Origin: Thamnidium elegans | Lineage: Eukaryota > Mucoromycota > Mucoromycetes > Mucorales > Mucoraceae | Direction: 5' to 3' | DNA: 64,000 bases | Assembly (NCBI GenBank): GCA_025201345.1 | Contig: JAIXMG010000017.1 | Span: forward strand, 542,001 to 606,000 | In this document: positions 45,258-56,020 of the stretch, one piece after another | Layout of the letters: every line of letters starts with the position of its first letter | Numbering within the stretch: position 1 is the first letter of the stretch | Notes under the pieces: model-generated | What the model saw: only the letters and a program-made list of their open reading frames with translations | Told to the model about the DNA's origin: nothing | The model's database searches: none | Translations under genes and position numbers: made by a program

Positions 45258-47934
45258 ATGAATCGTTTTGTTGGACACATGTTAGGTCTAGTACAGCAAG
45301 AGATGAAAGTAGACAAGTCGAGTACAAAAGAGCTTCTAAAAGGATCATCCTCTGATTTACAGGATAGAGGTGTAGCTATTGTAAACTTGAATATCATAGG
45401 TATAACAAAAGAAGGAATACTGCTTAATTTTATACTTATACTATAAATTAATAGATATCAAATTGGGAACTGCCAGTAGCAGGTAAGCTTAAATGTTATA
45501 TTATCAAGACCTTTGTTTAACTTTATCATAAAGCAATATAGTCCTTGAAGTTAAACGTGAAGGCGAACAACGGGTTCCTATGCCACAACACAATTTTACG
45601 GTTGGTGATTTTGTTGCTTTAAAGTATTATGATTCTACTCCGGAAAAGGAGACTTTGTTTTGGTTTGGTATAATTGTCAACATCAATAAGTGGGAAATAA
45701 TTTTATATTTTAGTGATAATAATAAAAAAGAAGATTCGATCAAGTTTCATTCCGATTTAATCGATCTGTGCCAAATGTAAATATGTGTATATTTTTTCAA
45801 AAAAAAAAAAGAAAAAAGAAAAGAGTTGCTCTAACATTAAATTATGTAGTGTATTGTTGCCTAATAATATATCTTATGAAAGGTAAATAACTATTAATAA
45901 AATTGTTTAGCTATTAGTCTATACTAAATAATATATTGTAGAACTATAAAGTCTTTGATTGCTTTGAATCTTGATTTACACAAAAGAAGAAAAAATATAC
46001 CTGTTTTATTCAAAGTTTTATTTAAAATGCAACAACCTTCAAAACCAAAGGAAATAAAAAATTTAAAGATTTTTGATAAGACTTTAAATGAGGATCAACA
46101 AGAAGCGGTTCGATTTGTTTTGGGATCTCCTGAAATATCTTTAATTCATGGACCTCCAGGTAAAAATATAATATAATAACTATATATAAAAAAAAAATTA
46201 GTTTAGTAAATCATGTATTAATTTTTTACTGATTTAAAGGTGTAAGTAGCAGTAGTTTTTTTTTTTTTTTTTTTTTTTTTTTCTAATAATAATTACATAA
46301 ACTGTTTATATAATATAGACTGGAAAGACCCATACTTTAATTGAAGTGATTAGACAGCTTGTGGCTGATAATAAGAGAGTTCTTGTTTGTGGTCCATCCA
46401 ATGTTTCAGTCGGTTAGTTAATTTTTTTTCTTTTAATGTAGCTATATTTTTATGCTAATATTTATTTCTTTAGACAACTTAATGATAAGGTACCTAAAGC
46501 ATGATTATAACGCCATCAGGATTGGTCATCCTGCACGAGTTTCACCAGATGTCGTAAATTGGACTTTAGATGTATTATGCTCTGCTAAAAATACAAAAAA
46601 GGATCCATCACAAATCCGAAAGGAGATACAAAAGCACTCTGGCAACCCAAGATCAGAAAATAGTCATTCTAATAAAAAGGGAAAAGCTGAATTACTCAAA
46701 AAATTAGGTTCTATTACAAACAAGCGTATATCTATAAAAGAAATCAAAAAGCAAATTAAGAAACGAAAAGTTATATTTTCTACTTTGAACGGGTAAGTAT
46801 TCTTCGTCATTTCTTATCTATTCTAAAATTAAGCTTTTGATTATTTTAGTTCAGGTAGTGCTAAAATGACACATGAGAGGTTCGATGTTGTCATCATAGA
46901 TGAAGCTGCACAAGCAAGCGAACCTGATTGTTGGATTGCTATAACAAAAGCAAATAAAGTGATTTTAGTAAGACCTCCGCTTTGTTTATATATGTTACAT
47001 ATGCTTTCACTTAAACTTTAACAATTATAGGCAGGCGACCACTGGCAACTACCCCCTATCGTTAAAACCTTTATAGAAAAAAAAAAGAAGTCAACCAAAA
47101 GATTCGTCGGACTGACATATGATAATGATCTTACTTACACATTATATGACAGGATGCGAGCAATGTACGGTAATAGTATAAGAAAACGATTGAATATTCA
47201 ATACAGAATGCATACAAAGATTATGGAGTTTAGTTCACAAGAACTTTACGGACGTAAATTAATTGCACATGAAAGTGTATCGAATCATACCTTGAGCCAG
47301 TTACCCGAAACTGAAGAAACTGTTAATACTGTGGTACCTCTTATTTTGATCGATACAAGCGATAAAAGTATTGCTAGCGAATTGAGAGGCGAAAAATTGA
47401 ATATGCGAAGTACAGTCAATAACTGCGAAATAGCAATTATCAAAAAATACATTGTCAAATTGATAAACGACGGAATTAATCAGAAACAGATTGCTATCAT
47501 CACTCCTTATAAGGCTCAGGTTGCTAAAATAGTATCAGAACTCAAGGATAACTGGCAAGACATCGAAGTGGGTACTGTTGATGGGTTCCAGGGAAAAGAA
47601 AAAGAAGTCATCCTATTATCTCTAGTAAGGTCCAATCGGAAGCAAGAAGTAGGCTTCGTAGCTGAAAGAAGAAGATTAAATGGTAGGCGTTTTTTTTTTT
47701 TTTTTTTTTTTTTTTTCAAGCAGGTTTTTAATTAGTTTTTTTTTTTTTTTAGTTGCTATGACCAGAGCTAGAAGACAGTTAGTTGTAGTTGGAGATACTG
47801 CTACATTGGGCGCAAAGGTTCATCATAACCCCGAGGACTCCTATTCTATCGATCGTAGTTTCCTTTACAGCTGGATTAAATGGCTGAAAAATAATGCAGA
47901 AGTAAGAAAGAGTAGAAACGAGCTTTTATTGTAG
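45258..47934 (+). CDS. HCS1: SF1 helicase of the Hcs1/IGHMBP2 (SMUBP-2) type
   Basis: Eleven exons, 45258-45399, 45455-45482, 45534-45776, 45942-46159, 46240-46241, 46319-46412, 46474-46792, 46850-46967, 47031-47682, 47753-47934 (ten long plus the 2-base exon), give 665 residues. Motifs in order: L-N-E-D-Q-Q-E-A-V, Walker A G-P-P-G-T-G-K-T, G-P-S-N-V-S-V, D-E-A-A-Q, A-G-D-H-W-Q-L-P-P, I-Q-Y-R-M-H, V-D-G-F-Q-G-K-E-K and A-M-T-R-A-R-R. These are the SF1B/Upf1-like helicase motifs, and the N-terminal domain fits the yeast DNA polymerase alpha-associated helicase A. The second Gly of Walker A is encoded by bases from three exons, the middle one being 2 bases long. A decayed paralogue follows directly. 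Confidence 0.9.
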
Positions 47935-48170
47935 TTTATCCATATGAGATAAAATATAAAATATAATAATAAATAAAAGTTGTCGATTTAATTTCACTGA
48001 CAATGTTTCTGATAACTAAAAGTATTAGGTTGCGATTAAAAAGACTTATATGTACTTAAGATAAATGCCAAGAGAAACTCGTATACTACTACTCGTTTAT
48101 ATCAAGTATTTTTAGACTGCGAACATCTATAAGTAATGTTTTACTATTTGCCTCTTTTCCTCAAACAAGA

Positions 48171-48172
<2 letters not shown>

Positions 48173-48218
<46 letters not shown>
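48173..48218 (+). repeat. A46 homopolymer
   Basis: An uninterrupted run of 46 A residues ends one base before the ATG of the helicase pseudogene. Length may vary by polymerase slippage. Confidence 0.9.
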
Positions 48219-48219
<1 letters not shown>

Positions 48220-48220
<1 letters not shown>

Positions 48221-50130
48221 TGTCGAGAACATTTGTAAACCATCTAATCGATTCGGTTTCTCAAGAAAAAAGGCTTCATTAAACTGGGAGAGAAATGTTT
48301 TTGGAAAAGCCACAAGATATGGCAAGGAAAAGGAACACTATTTTAAATTTGAATGAACTAGGTAAGTAATAGATCGATACGATACTTTGACGACCTTTTT
48401 ATTAACTTCTAACTAGAAAAAGAAAGGGACATTAAGTCTAAAAGATGGTATTTGAATTTTTAGCTGTATGAATTTAGTATATATTTACGTTTTTAAAAAC
48501 ATGTTACTCTGGGATCTCTTACCAACAAGTTACCAAAGCATAAAATAGTTGCAGTTTACATGGTTCAAATTCGAAGTTATGGTTTAAGATTTGAAAGTAC
48601 TACCGTAATTGTATCTAAAATTACTGATACTGAAGTATATATTATATCAATCAATGAAATCTTAATCAGAGGTTCTTCTAATATGTGAGTATCTACTTAT
48701 TATTTTAAAAGACATATTTATTTACCTTTTATCTTTTCATTTTAGTGTCAAATTTCCTAGTCAAGAAAAATTTAAAAGGCAAGTATACGTACATATAGCT
48801 ATAATGTACAATCGGCCTTATACATCAATTATTATTTCTCCAGAATGCTAGAAGCGTTACAAACATTAAATTTAAAACTGGTTTCATCAACCGAATATAA
48901 TGATTTTTTTTAGTAACTTATGCTCTCCAAGACATGGTGATTTAAAAGAAGAAAATTTTATCAGTCAAAATTTGGATAGATCTCAAATAGAAGCTGTTGA
49001 GTTTAGGTCCCTGATAAAATTTCGTTGATTCATAGACCTCCAGGTAAGATAAACTCATTAATGGTTTTTTTTTAAAAAAAAAAAAGACTGACTGATTTAT
49101 ACGTTAGGTGTAAGTAATATCCATTTGAAAAAGTAATTTGGGTTATTAACCCCCCCCCCTTTTTTTTAAAAAAAACAGACAGGAAAAACGTACACACTCG
49201 TTGAGGTTATTAGGCACCAAAAGTTAAGATTACTTGATTGTGTCCCTTCTAACACGGCTGTTGGTACAGTAGCTTTTATGTGAGTGATATATATACATAC
49301 TATAACAGAAATAAAATAAACTAGATAGCATAATTCGCCATATAACGAAGTACGGACATATCAGTACTCTTCAAATTGGAAGTATAGCTCGTATTTCCCC
49401 TGACCTTCACTGTGGAACGATAGAGGAGCCGGAAGACAACAAGTATGAATACACTAAATAATCTTCCCCCCCCCCCCCCCTAGGATCTGAAATGGATGAG
49501 CTCACCAAATTTCTTGACCGTTTTAGCGTCAATCAATTAGCAGAAAGGTCTAAAGAAAAAACTATAATACAAAAAGGAAAACAATCAGAGGTTTTACTTA
49601 AAGAAGCCGATGTAGTCTTTTGTACATTGAATGAGTAACTGTTGATATAAATCGGTTATAGTTTGAGTTCTAATATTTTTTACTATATTTTATCTACCTA
49701 GATCTGGTAACGCTTTGATGGGAGACGAAACATTTGATGTGGTCATTATTGACGAAGCTGGTCAGGCAACAGAGCTGGATTGTTGGATTGCCTTAAAAAA
49801 GTTATTTTGGTAACTAGGCTATTTACAGTCACCATCTACTATAATATCTCAATCAAAGAGCGTACAAGGTCCAAGAACCAAAATACTGTCGACATTAAAT
49901 GATTTATCGTACACAATGTTTGATAGGTTGATGGATATGCACGGCGAAAAAATCAAACGGACTTTAACTATGAAGCTTAGCTTTCAAGAATTATATAAAA
50001 AGTAAGCTCTTAGCTCGCGAATCAGTGGCAAACCATCTATTAATAGACTTACCCAATGTAAACGGCTGAGAAAGTACTAGTTCTCTGTTCATGTTGATCG
50101 ATACAGGGGATTCAAATGTACTCCATGAAA

Positions 50131-50163
<33 letters not shown>

Positions 50164-50544
50164 AGAAAAGGTGTGGAGAGAAGCTCTTCAAATGATGTGG
50201 AAGTGGCTCTGGTTGAAAACTGTATCGAGATTTTAATGCAACAAGGAGGTTTAGAGCAAGTTAAAATTGGTGTTATTACACCTTATACAGTTCAAGTATT
50301 TAGCTTACGAGACCTAACTAACAAGCGATGGAAGGATATAGAGATCAATTTGATTGATGGATATCAAGATAGAGAGAAGGAATGCATTATTATATCAATG
50401 GTAAGGTTGAACAAGGAAGGTAATGGTGGGCTTTTATCTGGTAAAAGAAGATTAAATAGCAAGTTCTACGGGATAAATAGTTTATATATTGATATAAAAA
50501 TGGGGTGTAAAAATAACTATGTACACGAAAGTTTTACGAAATAA
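48220..50544 (+). pseudogene. Decayed tandem paralogue of the SF1 helicase
   Basis: The order of the neighbouring helicase can be followed on the same strand: start M-S-R-T-F-V-N-H with an in-frame stop after 20 codons, M-L-E-A-L-Q-T-L-N-L, S-Q-I-E-A-V-E, H-R-P-P-G-T-G-K-T (first Walker A Gly changed to Arg), P-S-N-T-A-V, D-E-A-G-Q, then Y-T-M-F-D-R-L, I-G-V-I-T-P-Y and D-G-Y-Q-D-R-E-K-E. The G-D-x-x-Q-L-P-P and Y-R-M-H motifs and the final M-T-R-A-R-R block are missing, and frames change near 49010 and 49800. Protein divergence from the intact copy looks high, so the duplication is old. It keeps the unusual 2-base exon arrangement. Confidence 0.8.
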
Positions 50545-50832
50545 CGATACTAATTCACGGAGATAAAGTAAAGTAAAGGAGGTGGTAAGAAACTTCATTT
50601 TCCCTGTGTGTCAATTAAAAAAGAAGAAGGGAGAAGCAGGGAGGGGAATTAAGTTGAAAAGAAAGATTGCATATTATGAAAAAGAATAAGATAATGTTTG
50701 CAAGATATTATTTATTATATTTTATACATGTATAACGTATATTGAATGTTTGGCTTTTCTTTTTTTAAAAAAATAAATAAATAAAAAGTCAACGAAATAC
50801 GAGATATTTATAATCTCGGTTACTATCTCTCT

Positions 50833-51997
50833 TTATATTCTTTTCAGAAAAGAGATATCCATTTGGGAAATACCTCCCAATTGAATAATTGGTAAATCAA
50901 ATTGAATAGGTGGGTATCCAGTAAATATAGAATCTAATGTTGAAAGTGTTCTTTGACTTTCAACTTGTGGGATTTGACACCTAGATGAGTAGTAAGAAGA
51001 TGATGACTCTTCTGTAGTTGTATTGTTTACAGAAGGTGATGATAGCACTAAATTTCTTTCTGGTTGATAGCAGTAATACCGTGTATTTTTAGTACTATCT
51101 TGTTGATTGGGTAACATCATAATTGTTTGCCTCGTCCTAGGTCCACTACTACTTGTAGCATTTGAACTATTTTTATCTACTGTTGCTCTCATATTATCAT
51201 TTGTAAGAGGTCGAACTTTATTTGCATAATGGCCTAAATAATAAGGCCTAGTAGCTGGTTCTTGAGAGTATATTTCGTCCGGTAAAGAAACTGACATGGG
51301 TTGAGAGAATCTTTGTGGAGGCGCTTCGATAGTGAATATAGTGGTAGGTGGGATAGGAGAACGAATTAAAATGAATAATGTGACTAATAAAACCAATACC
51401 CAACTGCCAACCGCCGCAAATGCTAAAATTATACAAATTGAGTTTGAGTTATGTCCCTTTAATTACATAATTAATTTTTTTTTCTTACCTAACATTAACG
51501 TCGTATCAAATAATTCACAAACGTCACTATGATTCTTCGTATAAAGTGAGCTTGTAAATTGACATGGAGAAGTATCTTCTATAGTATGTATAAGAGTTTA
51601 TATATATATAGACATTATGTATAGTATATATATTACCTTGTGAATGCGCTAATATAACAGAAGTAGCTACAGTCCAAAGAGTTATTGATATAACGGACGT
51701 GATTACTTCAGTTGCGGACAATGATCTCGGCGGAGTAAATGGTATATCGTCAATGATACAAAAGTATAATTGTAAATGCATTAATAAAAATATAGAAGAA
51801 CCAATAAACGATAGAGAACCGAGTATAAGTAATATGTAATCTGCTGGACTTGAATGAGTGGTGACTAGACCAGAGTGTTGTACAGTTCTTAAAAGAAACA
51901 ACGCTGTTGCATTTAAAATGACAACAGCTAAGCTTATCCATTGTACTAAAACTAACAACGCTAGGTGGAATGCTGACTCTTTTCGAGCCCTTGTCAT
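50833..51997 (-). CDS. Four-helix (MARVEL-like) membrane protein with Ser-rich tail
   Basis: Three exons, 51997-51637, 51578-51489 and 51422-50833, give 346 residues. Four hydrophobic segments are visible: L-A-L-L-V-L-V-Q-W-I-S-L-A-V-V-I, Y-I-L-L-I-L-G-S-L-S-F-I-G, V-I-T-S-V-I-S-I-T-L-W-T-V-A, and A-V-G-S-W-V-L-V-L-L-V-T-L-F-I-L-I. The loop before the last helix has two Cys (T-S-P-C-Q-F ... D-V-C-E-L). A polar, Ser/Pro/Arg-rich tail of about 170 residues follows. Topology, loop cysteines and long tail parallel the gene at 23246-24342. Function is unknown. Confidence 0.68.
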
Positions 51998-52514
51998 GAT
52001 TAAAAATGTAAAGAAATACCAAACTGAAAAAAAAAAGATAAAAAAAGAAAAAGAAAAAAAAGAATGTGTGAAATAAAAGTGGTAAAAAAAATATCCCCTT
52101 TTTTTATTAAATAAATCGATTTTTATAACGATTGTTAATAAATAAGAAGATAGAGAGAAAAGATATGTACTCTTACAGTAACAAAAAGATAATTATAAGT
52201 GAATAGGTATAGTTACAGAGAGTATCCCTTTATTACAAGAAGCTTATTTATTATAATTTAACCCTTTTAAAAAAAAAGTTACGCAGAAACTATATTAAAT
52301 AACAATCTGTGCTTTGCTTTAACCATAATAGAGAAATTCAATAATACATTCTTTTCAAACATATGAAGAAGCTCCTTTTTCATATATTCTCCTGACAATG
52401 CTTAACAAACAAACTTGATTGGCTCAAACCAGTCACTTTTTTTTTTCCATACACGGTGCCATACCCATTATTCCACCCCTTCCCTTTCGCCCCCTTTTAC
52501 TCCAAAACTATAAA
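51998..52514. other. Divergent intergenic region
   Basis: A 517-base spacer shared by two divergent genes. A-rich near the left gene; a C/T-rich leader (CCCATTATTCCACCCCTTCCC) precedes the MZM1 ATG. No other feature seen. Confidence 0.45.
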
Positions 52515-53106
52515 ATGTCAATCTCGCCGTCAAAACAAGCTGCCATTGCTGCTTATCGTAACCTCTTAAAGACTCAACGACAAGTGTTTGTAGGTAAGAG
52601 CATAATAAAATATTATTATTATTATTATTCCGTCAACTCATCTTGGTACAAAAAAATAAAATAAAAATAGGTGACTCGAAAGCTATTCAAGGTAAGGAGC
52701 TTTATATATATATTATATGTAAAGAGGTACCATAGCAACAATATAATAATTTGATTACCACAGCTGCCAGAAAAGAAACATATGCTAGATTTATGCAATA
52801 CAAGAACGAATCTAATGTAGATATACTGGAAGAGGTAAATATACATATATGCTTATGAGCTTTAAACTCAAGTGTAATTGGTTTAGAAATTGGAATTGGC
52901 GGATCAAGTATCAGCTTTATTAAGACAAAATGTTGTAGAAGCTGTTAGAGAAGAAGAAGAAGGCACATTAAGTAAGTTTTTTTTTGCATTTTTTTTTTTT
53001 TAAAAAAAAAAGTAATTTAATAAAAAATTATCGTGTAGAATTACATATTAAAGGAAGAGAAGGAAATATTAACTTTGGCGATGTTGCTGGACAAGCAAAG
53101 AAATAA
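52515..53106 (+). CDS. MZM1: LYR-motif protein MZM1/LYRM7, complex III assembly factor
   Basis: Five exons, 52515-52593, 52671-52691, 52764-52834, 52887-52971 and 53039-53106, give 107 residues. The LYR-type motif is A-Y-R-N-L-L-K near residue 14, followed by Q-R-Q-V-F-V-G-D, A-R-K-E-T-Y-A-R-F and L-A-D-Q-V-S-A-L-L-R-Q-N-V-V-E-A-V, all typical of Mzm1. The mammalian and yeast proteins hold the Rieske protein Rip1 in the mitochondrial matrix before its insertion into complex III. The gene is spread over almost 600 bases with an exon of 21 bases. Another short LYR protein is possible but the overall pattern favours Mzm1. Confidence 0.82.
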
Positions 53107-53776
53107 ATAAAGTCACATACGCACTATATACAACTTACCCATGCACACATTATACATTCCTTCTCAACATACAATTTTATATATTGTTAATTATTAAAAT
53201 AAAAAGCCTTTTTGCCCTGTTTTAATACTTTACATCCCTAAAACGAAAACTGCGTATTCTTTTTTTTTTTCCTCTTCTGATATGATACTATATTCCTTTT
53301 CTATCAATCAAAACTTTCTTTATCTAACTTATTTTTTATAATTATTATTAAATGATTTAGAACGATATAGTCTCTTAAAATCCAAGCTTAGTTACTCCTA
53401 TTTATGCGTGAAAAGATCTACATATATTTTTCTTACCAGTAAGAAAATGAATGCACGTTCTTTTTAGTTACATCAAATATCCAATATATCAGTAGCTTTT
53501 ATATCTATCAGATTTGATTAAATTACTTTTCTTTCAGTTCGCGGTTGCTAGAAAAGTGAAGGTATCCAAACTTTTCTACTCAACTTATAATAAAAATACG
53601 AGTCTATGGCTGTAAAACTATTTCGTTACAGTGAAAAGGTCCGAAATCAAAGTTAGAACAGAACAGTCACCTTTCACGGACAATGCACATGTTCCAGTTA
53701 CTTTTATTTCTGTCAAACCCACGCCCTTTTTTGCAACTCCTCTTCTCTCTCTCTTTCCCTTTTTTTTCTAAAAGAA
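53107..53776. other. Intergenic region
   Basis: A 670-base AT-rich region between two + strand genes with T-rich and CT-rich tracts near the next ATG. No gene seen. Confidence 0.45.
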
Positions 53777-54301
53777 ATGTCTAACAAAGCACCTGAAAAT
53801 GATTTTTCGTACCGTTTAACAGAAAGTTTATTAAGTCAAACTTGTAATAGTAGTTTGTCATTACTTCATCAACCTTCCAACCCACAATTAGCACCTAGAA
53901 TTATTGCTCATTCGCCTCCTGTTACTCAAAAAGAGAAAGAAATAAATACGCAACCTAAAACTCAACAAGATTCAACTCTTTGGACATATTTATCACAAGA
54001 TTTCGATACTTCTTCTATCCGAACTCAAGATCATAATTCAATTTTATCAGATCATTCTTTTGTTACTACTTCTACCGAGTTTTTTTCAAAGGGGGCATAT
54101 TTTTTCTTATTTGGGTTTATATTTCCTCCTTGTTGGTGGATTGGTTCATTTTACCCAAAAGGAAGTAAGAATATGTATATTGACGTTAACATGAAGATGG
54201 CTTTAAGGTGGAGATTATTAAATCGTTTCTTTTCACTTGGTTTTAGTTGCTTGTTAATTATTGCTATTATCGTATTAGCTATCCTTTACTCGAAAAACTA
54301 G
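53777..54301 (+). CDS. C-terminally anchored membrane protein, fungal family
   Basis: A single-exon 174-residue protein. The first 100 residues are polar and Ser/Gln/Thr-rich. Two hydrophobic stretches follow: Y-F-F-L-F-G-F-I-F-P-P-C-W-W-I-G-S-F (about 108-125) and F-S-L-G-F-S-C-L-L-I-I-A-I-I-V-L-A-I-L-Y (about 153-172), separated by a W-R-L-L-N-R basic segment. The F-P-P-x-W-W-I-G-S-F block with W-R-x2-N-R recurs in fungal Ser-rich proteins whose function is not known. It is probably inserted by its C-terminus into the ER or plasma membrane. The GET5-like gene in this window belongs to a related pathway, but the distance gives no evidence for a link. Confidence 0.7.
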   Translation: MSNKAPENDFSYRLTESLLSQTCNSSLSLLHQPSNPQLAPRIIAHSPPVTQKEKEINTQPKTQQDSTLWTYLSQDFDTSSIRTQDHNSILSDHSFVTTSTEFFSKGAYFFLFGFIFPPCWWIGSFYPKGSKNMYIDVNMKMALRWRLLNRFFSLGFSCLLIIAIIVLAILYSKN

Positions 54302-54437
54302 TTAAAGTAAGGCCCATGGTACTTGTAAATATATACCCCCCTGTATCCATAGTAATTATATAAAAAAAAAAAATAGAAAATAAATTACAATCTTTTTATT
54401 GTTTTTTAAAATGAAAAAAAAGAAGATGTGTACTTGC

Positions 54438-55136
54438 TTATTTTTCGGCATAAATGATATTATTGATATTACCGGCTATTTTAAAACGTTAATCATTTAA
54501 TTTATAACCTTATTATAGAGGTATACTTACAGGCTTCGGTAACATGAGGTCTCCTCATATCATAACACCATTCTCCATCTACGACAAACTTAAACTGTAT
54601 ATCTTTAGATAAATCTAATCCTTTCACAATTACTTGAAATATATTGTCATTCAAGTTGGATATATTGACAGGTGTCATTTGAATAGAAGCTAAATAATAT
54701 ATTTCAGCTGCTCATGGTTTCACAAATCGTTGTATATAAAATTAATTACTACCTTGCCAATTATCAAATATACCAGTTAATTTGACATCCGTACCTCCAT
54801 AAGGCCACACAAACTAATAGTTACCAGGTTAGTTATTTTATTGATAGCGTCTATTCAAACCAATTAACTTACTTTTTTACTAGACAGTTGATATTCTGTG
54901 ATATTTACATTATCTTTGTGTGGTACTGTCCAAACGGGAATAGGTGCTTGTTTATTTATTTTTAAAAAATTAGTGAAGTATAAATTGTTATAAAAAAAAG
55001 TATACAAACCTTTATACGCTCTATTAGGTTCTAGAAAATAATTTAATCTACTTTGACCATGCACAGATGATTTCGATGGTGTATTTCCTCGATGATAGAT
55101 AGAATTTCCGCTTTGATTGTTAAGATGAATTGGCAT
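54438..55136 (-). CDS. Small CBM48/AMPK-beta-like glycogen-binding domain protein
   Basis: Five exons, 55136-55010, 54946-54873, 54813-54753, 54689-54531 and 54475-54438, give 152 residues. After a polar lead of about 65 residues comes F-V-W-P-Y-G-G-T-D-V-K-L-T-G-I-F-D-N-W and then Q-F-K-F-V-V-D-G-E-W-C-Y-D, the two core blocks of the AMPK1_CBM/CBM48 fold; the ending G-N-I-N-N-I-I-Y-A-E also fits proteins of this type. The two Trp in P-Y-G-G/F-D-N-W and D-G-E-W are the carbohydrate-stacking positions in AMPK beta. No kinase-docking C-terminal domain is present, so it is not an AMPK beta subunit. Stop converges on the anchored membrane protein gene 137 bases away. Confidence 0.83.
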
Positions 55137-56020
55137 ATTTTTTTATAAATATATATGTTTATATATAATATAAGAAAGAAATGTATTAGAAAACGTTTTT
55201 TTTTTTTTTCTTCTTTTCCATGTTACTTTCTTAGTCCCGAGTAAAAAAAAAAAAAAATTTATTTCATAAAAATGCTGTGCAAATTATTTATGATATACAA
55301 TAACGTTAAAAACACATTGTAACGTTCATCTCCTTTGCTTTTGATTTTTTAGTATATTCATTGTAACATGAGTCATTATACGTTCTATTCCCGGGACCAT
55401 AAATAGAAGCATAATAATAAAATGCTAGAAAATATATCAATAAGGTATTTTTTTTCTTTGTACCTTAAATTTGGAATCCCACCAATCCCTGCGCGGAAAT
55501 TGAATTTTTCCAAATACTATGGTATTTTTTGAAGTCTGACTTTTGATCTCACCAGGCGAGACCAATTATGAGTAAAATGACCTAGACAAAAAAAGTGTTG
55601 CACAACTCCAGTACTAAAGCGATTGCTTTAAACTCACTCATACGAATACAAATTTACATTCTTCTATTGGTGATATATAGATAATATAATTGAGTTTCGA
55701 TGTATACTTCTTAATCAAGAAAAAAAACCTTGTCATGCCTGTACGTTGATTAATTACCTCGCCATATTGAAAGAAACTAAATATATTTAACTGCAATGTT
55801 CGATTAAAGAACGAATACAGTATTAGTAATACCGAAATACTTGTTTGGATGTGTATACTATATGCCTTTGGAAAGATTACACATACTATATACCTACTTA
55901 TACATACAACTCAAAGATAAAATATAACGATAACTGATAAAAAGGTAAAAGTAGTTGTTGATAAAAAGTTGCCAGCTTTTTTTCTTCGTCCTTCTTCATG
56001 TATTCATTTTTCTCCTAAAA
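55137..56020. other. Intergenic AT-rich region
   Basis: A 880-base region upstream of the CBM48 gene and left of a decayed transposon frame. It has T- and A-runs near 55197-55260. No gene seen. Confidence 0.4.

Noticed and set aside
46160..46318. A single intron with a non-GT donor instead of a two-base exon
   Set aside because: It would need a donor AAAAAT in one copy and AAGATA in the other, neither canonical, whereas both copies contain AG|GT|GTAAGT with normal intron sizes on each side.
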